From positions 361,391-425,390 of the forward strand of contig JAIWNI010000016.1 in NCBI GenBank assembly GCA_025331435.1: 64,000 nucleotides of DNA, given 5' to 3'. The notes under the pieces were generated by a model. The model was not told where the DNA came from. It did no database searches and was given only the letters and a program-made list of their open reading frames with translations. This DNA is from Choanephora cucurbitarum. Lineage: Eukaryota; Mucoromycota; Mucoromycetes; Mucorales; Choanephoraceae. A program made the translations under genes and the position numbers. Positions 54,696 through 64,000 of this stretch are shown one piece after another. The stretch's first letter is position 1. The number at the start of each line of letters is the position of its first letter.

Positions 54696-57600
54696 ATGAA
54701 CAACAACAACAACAACTAAGCTCCCAACAATAACAACGCCCCCATGATGGAAGTAGATGGGCTCCAAGAAGCCCGTGAACTGTTGGCCATGATGCGCCAA
54801 AGAGCCTTGGACTTGCGCCGTGAAGACCAAGCCAAGTTCAAAAACGGTGAACCTGCTGACGACCTGCTTCAGCAGTACATGCTTGCTGCTCGCGACGTTG
54901 AAGACCTTCGCAGAACGTCCGCCATCATGTTACCTGGTGTTGAAGATTTCTAGGAGAAAAAGCCAATTGAGGCTCAACAATTGAAGATCTAGGAGATGCC
55001 CAGATTGATGGGTCCCCACGAGAAACCTGAAGGCAAGTATGATGGCCTCTTTAGAAATGTCAAGCAACTTTTTGCAAGGTTGGAGCGATATGCTCACAGT
55101 CAGGAAAATGTCCTTGATGCCGCCCACGACAAGTGCTTGCCCTTGTTGTTGGGTAACAACTACCGCGTCCACTATGAGAGACAGATGGTAAGTTCCACTG
55201 CCAACGGCAAAAGAGTCGCTTGGGCAACAGTGAAGTCGTGGTTAATTGAGTACAGCGACATTCCCAAGCAAAGAGCTAAGAGTATTAGAGTGCTTTTCAA
55301 GCACCAAGCCCGAGAGGGTGAAACTGCCACCGAGTATCGAGCTCGTGTGAGAGAGTTGTTATGGTGATCTGAACTCACTTGCTCTCAATTAAGACAGTAC
55401 GGTTACATGAAAGACCAAATAAGTCATCTCAGATAGAACAATCATCAATAAAGATTAAAAAGATCCAAACCTTTCTAAATAGAGAATACGGATGAAGTCA
55501 ATAAGGTTCACACTAGGTAATGAACCAAACTAAGAGATAGCATCACATCATTCCATAAGTCTAGTAGGACAGTGAATGATGTTACATATGAAATCATAAA
55601 GAAGTACGCTAATTTAGCACATGTTAAGTAATCTGCAATTACATCAAGACACTCAACATGAACATATAAATAGTAGATGTTTTAATAAGATAGAGAACTC
55701 TCTGGATGATCTTTTGGACGAATAAAGACCCATAAACAAGTCTCACTGTACTTTTCTCTGTTCCCCTCTTCTTTTACTCTTTCTCTCTCTTAAAAACATC
55801 ACAGTTGTTGAGGTCGATGGAATTGAGCACCATTCGCTCTGCTGAGATAACTTTCAATGCCTTGTGCATGAACCTATCCACTACGTGGAACAATTGAACC
55901 ATGCTTGCTCTGAGCCAACGCCATGGAGGTGTGAGAACGGCCAGCATCCATGAGATGATAGACTTGTTCAATGAGAACATTGTTGGGGAGGGTCGAGACC
56001 GCGGGTGAATTGAGGCTCCCAGTGCTCGTTTGAGCCAAGGTCTAGACTCTGTACCACACAGAAGAGGAACTGAGGCCTCTAGATGGGCAACCAGAAGAAG
56101 AAGAACCACCTGTGATCGCTGCGGTAGTGACTATCAACCTGGCCACAATAGAGTGTGCCCCCGATTCAGCGCTGGTTAAACAAGAATGCGGGCCCAGAGA
56201 GCCGCAATCCGTGTTGAGCCACCAGCTCAAGAACAAGAGCCCACCCTTTCTGAAAGCAGGGTAATGAACCCCATCGAGTAGATGGTGGAAGAGTTGGATG
56301 ACTAACTCTACATTTCCGATCTTGAAGACATGATCCAATGTAAGTCAAAAAGAGTTGGAAAAAAAAACATCGTTGAGATAGAAGGAGAAGTTAACGTATC
56401 AATTTACGTAGAAGGATTGCCAATTCTCGCTTTGGAGAATAGTGGCGCCAACTTTTCTTCTCTAAATAAAGAATTTTGCTTACAAAATAATATTTGTATA
56501 ATTGAACATACAGAGGCATCGAAGCCTGAGATATACTAAGCTAAAGCCGGGGAAAAGGGTAGTAGCTATGGCTATACGAACAAACTCAAACTGAGATACA
56601 ATAGAAATTTCTATTTGTTTCAATTTGAAATCATGGACTTAGCATTTGACAAACCTATGTCAATAGGTACAGACCTAATGAGAGCACTAGGCATAGGTTA
56701 CACAGGACTGGCCATTACATGGGATCCTCCTGCCAAAGAAATAGAGGAGAACCCTTTTAAAGACATCCTTCAACCCAACGAGGACTCATTCGGTACAGCT
56801 ACTGAACAGCAGGATTTCCTTCAAAGTATCCGCTCACATTTACAAGCCAATGAGGCTATACCGGCAGGCACATTCTGCACACACCCAGATGCAATGATTT
56901 ATCTGGACATCCCAGATACCGTAGACGGCTACAAATCGCAATACCCCATTGCAGATACGCTCAAACCGCGAGTACAAGAAATAGTCAATCAATGGCTGAG
57001 TGATGGTATCATTTGTGAAGTGCCCTTTAACGTGGATAACAGGTGGAATAGTCCTTTGACTCTAGCACCCAAGAAAGACAAAAAAGGAAACTACACTGAC
57101 AAGCGTCCTTGTTTAGATTCACGTCACATCAATAAACATCTTAAGGAAGATCGATTCCCTTTACCTAAGATCAAGGAAATCTTTAAAAAACTGAAAGGAG
57201 CTAGTGTCTTTACCACTCTTGATCTCAAGAATGCTTTTCATCGCTTCTCTATTTATCCACCACATCAATACAAGACAGCTTTCACATCAGTGGATGGCGA
57301 ACAATATACGTTCCGCGAATGCCCTTTTAGCCTGAAACCCATTTCATCCAAATTCAACGAGTGATGTCCAAACTTTTTGGGATGAGTCCCTTCACAAATT
57401 TTGTATCCACATTCGTTGACGATATTGTGATCTACAGTAGAAATTTCAAGGAACACAGAATTCATGTACAGAAAGTGATCATGGAGCTCACTAAAGCAAA
57501 CTAAATACTGAATCCAAAGAAGTGCCTTTTTGCACAACGAGGTATCTACCTGTTGGAATTTTGTGTCTCCACGAATGGTCAAACTTATCTCAACCCGCGA

Positions 57601-58170
57601 AAGGTGTCTAACACGATGGAGTGGCCCACACCACCCACCGGTAAGAATACATAGCGTTCCTCAGGGTTAGTGAACTACTTCAGAAATTACATACCCAAGA
57701 TATCCATCTTGCTTGCTCCTCTGGACAAATTGAGAAATCACACTGGCAAACTGGAAATGTTATGAACGGACCAACACGACAGTGCCTTTGCTGCCTTGAA
57801 ACAAGCATTATTGCATTCACCGGTTCTACAACCGCCTAATCTCGACCTACCATTTTAGATAGCTACTGATGCTTCGGATGTGGGTATTGGAGCAGTGCTT
57901 TTCCAAAAGGATGCATCTGCAACGAATATACAATACATAGGCTTTATGGCAAGATCCCTTACAAAGTCCGAGAGGAATTATGGAATTACCAAACGGGAAT
58001 TGCTGGCAGTCGTATTTGCCTTACAGAAATTCCACACCTACCTGTGGGGAAGACATTTCACGCTCCACACTGATCATAAGGCTCTGACCTACTTACACAC
58101 ACAGAAAGAGCTCAACCCTATGTTGACCAAATGGCTTGATACTATTTTGGACTACAATTTCTCAATTGTA
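54696..58170 (+). pseudogene. Degenerate Ty3/gypsy gag-pol (second family)
   Basis: The gag start (an Asn-rich head with AAC repeats) is at 54696, followed by an in-frame TAA within 25 bases. Gag segments 54744-54953 and 54996-55360 stay in one frame but hold two TAG stops. A foreign insertion lies at 55360-55803, after which gag resumes in the same frame. A CCHC-like knuckle (CDRCGSDYQPGHNRVC) lies near 56108. The protease is damaged (LALENSGANFS, with Asn for the catalytic Asp). RT follows at 56615-57500 (PLTLAPKKDKKGNYTDKRPC, FTTLDLKNAFHRF, FVDDIVIYS, with a frameshift near 57355). RNase H is at 57880-58166 (GIGAVLFQKD, ERNYGITKRELLAVVFAL, LHTDHKALTYL). No integrase is seen: the copy stops at the Tc1 insertion. 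Confidence 0.88.
55360..55803 (+). repeat. Solo-LTR-like insertion (third LTR family) inside the gypsy gag
   Basis: About 444 bp interrupts gag. The string AGTTGTT occurs on both sides (55354-55360 and 55803-55809), and removing the insert with one copy restores an open gag frame (RELL-RSMELSTI). The insert holds AACATATAAATAG (about 55663) and GAATAAAGACC (about 55722), followed by a CT-rich end and CATCACA, an LTR-like layout. Because seven bases are shared, the exact ends are ambiguous, and none of the possible starts gives a perfect TG. It does not match LTR A/B or the 269-bp LTR. Confidence 0.65.
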
Positions 58171-59479
58171 CAGTGACCTATCAAAAAAATCAAGAATTTT
58201 TTTAATATCCGCATAAATATCTTGAGCATGCATGAAATGAATGTACCCCTTTATCTCTTTTATATAATAAAATGTCTGCTAAAAAACACGTAACTGAAGA
58301 AAGAAAAGTCTTTATCTTCGAACTGTACAAGTTAGATCTCAAACCCAAGAGAATTGCACACCTAACAAGCGTGAATGTGAAAACGGTGTATGGAATTTTA
58401 AGCAGAGGAATTTCGCGTGATACCACAAATCGTGCTAAAGGATCAGGTAGAAAGACTGAGATGACTCCCAGAATGATTCGTGCTCTTGTCAGGGAGGTAA
58501 ACTACAATAGAAGAGCAACATTGGCTGAATTGGCTGCTTCCTTGCCCAAGGCCGTCAGTGTATGCACAGTCCGTCGTGCCTTGCACAAAATGGGGTATCG
58601 CAACCGAGTTACTCAGAAGAAGCCTTTTCTTTCCATCATGCATCGAAAGAGAAGACTTGATTTTGCTAAAAAATATAAGAGCTGGACAGTGGAAGACTGG
58701 AAGAAGGTAATTTGGACCGATGAAAGTTCATTCGAAAATGGCAAGAATTCAGCCGTGGTGAAGGTTTGGCGCCTGACAACCGAGAAGTACCTGGAGGGCT
58801 GTCTTGCACCCAGCTTCAAGAGTGGTAGATCCTCCTTGATGGTCTGGTAAGAAGTCAGGCTTGCACTTCCTTGGCGATGAAGAACGAAGGGGCCCTGGAT
58901 TCGTATCGTCCATCTACGAAGGTCCTCTGACAAGATTTTATGGATTGGAGCAGGGTCTCGTGTTGATGGAAGATGGGGCTCCAGTCCATAGATCTAAAAT
59001 TGCCAAGGAATGGAAGACAGAGAAGGGCCTTGATGTGCTAGACTGGCCTGCACAATCGCCGGATTTGAATCCAATCGAAAATTTATGGATGATTATGAAA
59101 CGGCGTGTGCAGGCCCAGGCAAGCAAGCAAGGCCGCTTCAAAACCATGGATGAACACAAGGCATGCTTGCAAAAGATTTGGGACGAACTTCAGCCCAAGG
59201 ACTGGGACCGTCTTGTTGCAAGCATGCCTCAAAGACTTAGACTAGTGATAAAAAATAAAGGGGGGCTTACCCCCTATTAATGTATTTTTATTATAATAAA
59301 CTATATCTTTTTACTGAAAAAAGTTATTATTTATATTTGTAACGGTTTTCTGATTGTATTGTGTAAGTTTGGAGGTCTTAGAAGGTTGAAAAGTGATTGT
59401 TAGAGGACAAAGACCAAGACATGATGATTGTGATTTTGCGGATATTAAAAAAAATTCTTGATTTTTTGATAGGTCACTG
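58171..59479 (+). mobile_element. Tc1/mariner transposon nested in the gypsy RNase H
   Basis: This 1309-bp element has 42-bp terminal inverted repeats, 58171-58212 and 59438-59479. They start CAGTGACCTATCAAAAAA and end ATATCCGC, and differ only by the lengths of one A run and one T run. It is flanked by the TA duplication (58169-58170 and 59480-59481) and encodes one transposase. Near-perfect terminal repeats indicate a young copy. It interrupts the gypsy pseudogene in the RNase H domain, so it arrived later. Confidence 0.95.
58272..59280 (+). pseudogene. Tc1-type DD34E transposase, one frameshift (or unproven intron)
   Basis: The first frame, 58272-58850, carries two helix-turn-helix units (PKRIAHLTSVNVKTVYGILS; RATLAELAASL to TVRRALHKMGY) and the first catalytic Asp in IWTDESSF. 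The frame stops right after SSLMVW. A second frame resumes about KKSGLHFLG and runs to 59280, with the second Asp in LMEDGAPVH and the Glu in NPIENLW, exactly 34 residues apart (DD34E). All three acids and the QSPDLNPIENLW box are present. A one-base loss near 58848 explains the break. A GTAAG at the same spot could be an intron donor, though no good acceptor in the right phase was found. About 330 aa in total, the normal size for Tc1. Confidence 0.85.
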
Positions 59480-59499
59480 TACAGTTAATCATATTATAT

Positions 59500-62272
59500 T
59501 GAATTCAAAATCAAACGAAATGTATTATTGTTCTATGCGGCAAACAGTTCTATTCATTTCAAGCCAAAAGATATGCATTTTTTGGTCAAAAGGGTTCTTG
59601 GCCAGGAAGATTGAAGCATTGCAACCGCTACTAGAAGGTTTTCAAGTGGTACCACTTCTGGCCAGGCGTTGCTTGAGCATGGGTCATTGTTAGCAAAATT
59701 ACTTCCATCACAGAAAGGTAACCCTGCTTCAGAAACTTGCAACTGTTGATAGACATGGATCAACGCGAAATGTTTTTCTTCAGACTTGTCTGACTTGAAC
59801 AAAAGAAGTATGTTACCGATGACTGGTTTTATTTGACTTTTTGATTGTACTAAGGCCAAGCCACGAGAGATGTTTTTTCGGTTATCGCTTCGGATACTGC
59901 TGTCAAATTTTCTTGCCGTTGTTATTTTGATTAACTTTGCAAGCATTATGTTGTTGTCCTAAGTCGAATGCAACAATACCAATCAAGTCTGATAAGAGGC
60001 GTTCTTAAAGAATATTGTTCGAAATCAATTAGCTGTGAAGTTTTGTTGAAGCAATCATCAACGTCTTCGACTGCTAACACATTTTTTGTGATAGTTAATC
60101 GTTGCTCTTTTTGCATAGTTAAGATATGCTTGATTGACAATTGCATTTTCCGCATTTTTGTGGACGTTGGATTTGGCATACATTGATTTTTTAAGCATTT
60201 GTATTCTTCTTTCCAATGTCTTACAGTTTACTTAATGCAATTTCATAGCCTTCAAAAGTTCGACCAAATGAGCAAGGTAGTGTTGATTCACCGTAAAAGA
60301 CTCGGACTTTAAGTGATCAAAAACAAAGGCAAGCCATTCGTCTATCAACCTGTCTAACACAGCTATCTCTTCTTCGTCAATATCACGCTTGTTTGCTATT
60401 CCGCGTATTCTTGATATTTGGCACAATGCAGTGGTTATCTTCTTAGTGGTTTCGGCTGGCATTGTTGGTCGCTTACTCTGCTGAATTTGGATTTGCTCAT
60501 CAACAAGCGTTGGCACCATGAACTGGAGAAACAATGACCAATCAACACTTCTTATCTGCGCACTGGGATTGAGGAATTCCTTGAATTCACCACTGAAAAC
60601 AGATGTCATAGTTGTTGTTTGGTTCTTAATAATATCAGATATTTTTTTGCGACTTTGCTTTCAACAAGAATGGACCTTCAGAGGAAAGCAACGACCTTAT
60701 TTGCTTTGCAATGTTTAAATCAAACAATGGAAGGTATCAATTCCCAAAAAGTAAGGTGAAAAGAACGAATACAAGCTTTGAACATGCTCTGCGTTTAATG
60801 CCGTGCTTGAGGTCAGATTCGATATAATCTTTGGCAGTTCTGTCTCGGCAAGGATTACCTTCTTCGTTGGTGTCTATGCATGAACACATAGTCGAATTGA
60901 ATCGATAAGCACGAATTGTGCACAGGCAGCAAGGGAAGTACGATATGTGGCTTGCTAAATGATTTGCACCTGATACCGCTGGGATATCACCATACGAACC
61001 AACAAGGTGAACTCTTACATGGTATTGTGCTACTCCAACTCGGACAACCATGCCTTCTATTTGAAGTTCTTCAAGCTCGCGCGCGACATGTACCAGAGGT
61101 AGCTGTGCAGGTTCTTGGTCTTGGGAATTGTGGCAACATCGATCAAATTTTCTTCTTTAAATCTAAATAGGTAATTGAGAAATCAGTATACCTCAAACAA
61201 GTGGTATTTTAATTTGATAGACTACCTTTCGGATTCAGGTATGTTCAAAATTTATAATAATAAGATTGCTGTTTCATTAGCACCAAATTGATTATGGTTA
61301 AATCCATCAAAAAACAGAGCTACAGCCAAGTTATGAGCGCCATTCAAGAAATTGATTCTTTCAATCATTTGATTCAAGTAATCGCCCTTGAAAAGCCTGC
61401 TAAGACAATTGATACCAAAGTTATCGGGCTGATTAATGAATGACTTGTTGAGAAACAAGGAGGCTAACTGTGGTGCTACTTTCTAGTTGTTGATGTGTTG
61501 CGTATGGCTTGCCACTCTCTTCAAGACGTTGATTGTTGCAAAGTGGGCATACCATGGTATCGTCATCGCGAATGGCAAATCGACATTCTTGGCATACATC
61601 AATTAGCAAAGGATTGAAGATGCATTCTCTCCTTTGAAAAGGTTCGGGCTCTACTAGCGGAACTAAGAGGTGATAGATCCATTCCATAAAAGAAGTAAGT
61701 AAAGGTATAAAAGCAACACATATCAACCCCTATACCTTCATGAAATTCATTATACCATGTGAGAAGTTCATTTATCATATTTGTGTGGCCTTCCCTTTTC
61801 CGAAAATCTCATGAAATCTTAGGTTTTTTGGATGCGATACCGAGTCAAAAGCATAACTTCACCTTCTACATCAATTTCATTCTTAAAAAGTACGTATTGT
61901 CTCTTCACTTGTCGTAAACAGGCGTATCAAAAATATGTCTAGCATGATTATTGGCATTGTCTTTAGCAACCAAGCATCAACTTAATGTCATTAACGGACA
62001 TGTCATAGCTTTCCCCAAAGTCCAAAGGCGTTTCATTCATGGGGCTGTTAAGATCCATAGGAGGACTAGCTCGATCAGCGCCTTCCTCAACACCACAGCT
62101 TTCTATGCTCATTGTATCACGAGCTGTTCGGTAGAATGGAATTTCTCCTGCAATGATACAACAGTCGCTTGATTGACATGCTGGGCCCAATGAGTGGAGA
62201 ACTTCTTGGACAAGACTCTTTCGCCACACTTCATACAAGTTACGGTTTGGACCTTTTGGCGGTTTTAGGCAT
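59500..62272 (-). pseudogene. Tnp2-like (CACTA/Plavaka-type) transposase, broken
   Basis: On the minus strand a start at 62272 (MPKTAKRSKP) is followed by a one-base frameshift and a zinc-finger-like block CMKCGERVLSKKFSTHWAQH. Further down come VDVCQECRFAIRDDDTMVCP, with CPLCNNQRLEESGKPYATHQ (61433-61726), an ALFFDGFNHNQFG segment (61252-61458) and a VHLVGSYGDIPAVSGANHL segment followed by a cysteine pair (60737-61051). Then come a helical C-terminal region ending SESFTVNQHYLAHLVELL (60232-60609) and tail pieces to about 59554. The order fits Tnp2-domain transposases of fungal Plavaka/CACTA-like elements. Some gaps may be introns, but stops and shifts show decay. The family call is from motif resemblance. 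Confidence 0.65.
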
Positions 62273-62661
62273 TTGAAGAAAAAGGTTGGTAAAAAAAAGT
62301 TAATGAAAAGTTAATAAGAACATGTTTGTTCCAATAGTGGAGGCTTTATTAGCGTCTATTCCAACAAAACGTCTTGGTCATCCATGCTTTTCAGTCAAGA
62401 CATGCTTATTCATCTGACAATCAGCAGTCTTGCTCTCTTTAGACATAGATAAGTAGATTGACCATGCGCTTAATGGACCTCTTGACTACTTACCACTTGT
62501 TCTCTTAGCAACGTCAAATTGTTTTAAGCAAATGTATTTTAAATACCTGTGCAACGTACTGAAATGGCAGTAATAACATTTATTCTTTCGGCATCAATGT
62601 TTACAAAATGAGGTAATCTTCACATCTCAAATATCTTTTATTATCTTTCTTTAGCCAAAAC

Positions 62662-63472
62662 ATGAGCGAATAATTGTCAACAGAGCAACTCAATGAAACA
62701 TTGCAAAAGATATTTTCGACTTTGACTCAATTGCAAGAAGCTCGAAAAAAGCAAGAAGAAGCAGGCTTACAAAAGAATTTTACTGGACAAAGCTTGTGAT
62801 TCCTGCACTAAAGAAGATGGGTAAGAAAGGTAACACTGTTCTAATCAAGCCCACAAAAGACCATATGATTGAAGCAATGGCGAGAATCACGGGTGAGGCA
62901 GAAGCTGAGGCTAAGCATAGCATGCTTCATGACATCTGTTTCGGGATTGGTGACCAACATCATCGATACAACCTACGATGGTAAGCCTCCAAGCTGGAAA
63001 AGGTGAAGGGTTCTTTCGTTACAAGGCGTATCCACTTTGTCACCAACAAGCAAAGAAGCCCTGGGTTTTAGTATGAATGCTTTCTGCAACAACTGGATGA
63101 TAAAAGGATAGTAGTTGGTATCTATGAGAACAAAGTCGGATATTTCAAGCAAGTGAGACTCATGGCTTGTATGTTCTACCAGCTAACAAATGCAATTTCA
63201 GTAGCTCGAAAACTGCAAAGAAAGGTAAGAAGAATGCCATGCCTGTTCAGTAGAGGATAGTGCAACTGATGAAGAGAGTGCGAAAGCGATGAAAGTGATG
63301 AGAGCACTGATGAAGCTGAAGTTGAGGAAGGCTACCTCATCCAAGAGACAAAATGTAATGCATCTTGAAACTTTTAATGTATAGAATACTATCTAACTAC
63401 AACCTTTTATTTTAGGATGATCCCTCTTCTTCAAGCAATTCTAAGCGAAGCAGAAAGAGACACTCTAAGTAA
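62662..63472 (+). pseudogene. Small coiled-coil protein gene, decayed, divergent from the Tnp2-like gene
   Basis: An ATG at 62662 is followed after two codons by TAA, then a clean helical stretch (LSTEQLNETLQKIFSTLTQL, then KKQEEAG) typical of a coiled coil. Further frames hold KKMGKKGNTVLIKPTKDHMI and a Lys-rich end. A possible intron (GTAATG at 63355 to TTTTAG at 63415) leads to a Ser/Arg-rich tail (DDPSSSSNSKRSRKRHSK) and stop at 63472. Multiple in-frame stops show it is broken. I do not know its function. Its position, divergent and about 390 bp from the Tnp2-like start, suggests a second gene of the same transposon. Confidence 0.45.
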
Positions 63473-63774
63473 AATAGACTTCTTTATTGACGTTTCGCCA
63501 ATTTACAACAGGACTTGAGATTGTTTTCATTAGTGGTTCTCTAACGCTATATATCCAAAATCTCACATTTTGCTTTTGCCATTCTATTTTTTCTGTGAAT
63601 AAAAGTGGTCTTACTGCTAAGAAAACTACATTATGCATTGATATATCAGTTCAAATATATAGCATGCAATGGAAGCTAAAGCATAAGCATACAATATCAG
63701 CATATTATGAGCTAATAATAATCAGAATATGAGCCAATAATAAGAACCCAAGCCAGCCTAACGCTTTGCTTTTT

Positions 63775-63960
63775 TTTCAGTGAAAACCGTGAATCATGGT
63801 GATAAAACAATTAATTTTCAGTGAAAATTTCAGTGAAACCGTAATGCACCGTTAAATTTCAGTGAAAAGTTTTCAGAGAAAACCTTAAAAAACGCGTAGT
63901 CACTGAAATTTTGTTCTGTGAAGTTAACGGAGTTTTCACGGAAATTCATTGAAATTTTAT
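63775..63960. repeat. Cluster of TTTCAGTGAAA repeats
   Basis: Four exact copies of the near-palindrome TTTCAGTGAAA lie at 63775-63785, 63816-63826, 63828-63838 and 63857-63867. Degenerate or reversed versions follow (TTTCAGAGAAAA, CACTGAAATTTT, TTCATTGAAATT). Such clusters are typical of subterminal repeats of DNA transposons, where transposase binds. The right end of the element may be within or just beyond the window edge. Confidence 0.7.
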
Positions 63961-64000
63961 AGTGAAATGTTTTATTTGGAATAGCTTTTTTTGAAATATG

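Noticed and set aside
62796..62984. Independent 62-aa basic protein
   Set aside because: It begins at a non-AUG codon inside the decayed coiled-coil gene and is best read as part of that pseudogene.

Overview
The window comes from a eukaryotic genome, most likely an early-diverging fungus of the Mucoromycota (Mucorales-like). The AT-rich DNA carries split genes with many short GT-AG introns (about 37 to 175 nt, mostly 45 to 80). Intergenic gaps are tight, with long T/A tracts. The protein set is fungal: an SREBP, an RTG2-type Ppx/GppA protein, an ML/TRP flavin-carrier-like protein, a Cas1p-type O-acetyltransferase and a CNT nucleoside transporter. The mobile elements are of types common in Mucorales (Helitron, Ty3/gypsy, Tc1/mariner, Tnp2-like). 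I do not name a species. No rRNA, tRNA or CRISPR array was seen.

Positions 1 to about 47.7 kb are a compact housekeeping region. In order: CAS1-like O-acetyltransferase (+), secreted 3D/double-psi-barrel protein (-), eIF1/SUI1 (+), LSH/DDM1-type SNF2 remodeler (+), RTG2-like (+), TRP/ML-domain membrane protein (-), an apparently intact Ty3/gypsy retrotransposon with two LTRs that look identical (15630-21003), SREBP (+), CMS1 (-), RRP3/DDX47 (+), fatty acid 2-hydroxylase (-), NOC2 (+), DDX59-like helicase (+), NAPE-PLD-like (+), CNT transporter (-), WD40/inositol 5-phosphatase (-), and a small secreted Cys-rich protein (+). I reassembled the exon structures by hand. For every gene the exon lengths sum to a multiple of three and the junctions keep the frame. 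Several genes serve ribosome production: eIF1, CMS1, RRP3, NOC2 and possibly the DDX59-like protein. Others serve membrane lipids and sterol response: SREBP, FA2H, NAPE-PLD, 5-phosphatase and the TRP/ML protein.

From about 48.1 kb to the right end the window is a nest of decayed transposons. A Helitron (Rep plus PIF1-type helicase) is split by a 384-bp solo LTR with a perfect AATTA target duplication. A second copy of that LTR lies inverted 1.5 kb away, with its own AAGTA duplication, next to a remnant of another helicase. A second, degenerate Ty3/gypsy element contains a third, different solo-LTR-like insertion. It is cut off by a Tc1/mariner element with 42-bp terminal inverted repeats and a TA duplication. 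Beyond it lie a Tnp2-like transposase pseudogene, a divergent small coiled-coil pseudogene, and a cluster of TTTCAGTGAAA repeats at the right edge. Two ~98-bp MITEs of one family (TIR starting CAGTARTCGC, TA duplication) sit in the left half.

I found no clear novel defence or biosynthetic system. The most interesting items are the datable TE nest with reconstructable insertion order, the MITE family with no visible autonomous partner, the DDX59-like helicase with altered catalytic motifs, the putative two-gene Tnp2-like element, and the WD40/5-phosphatase with a UBA-like tail.
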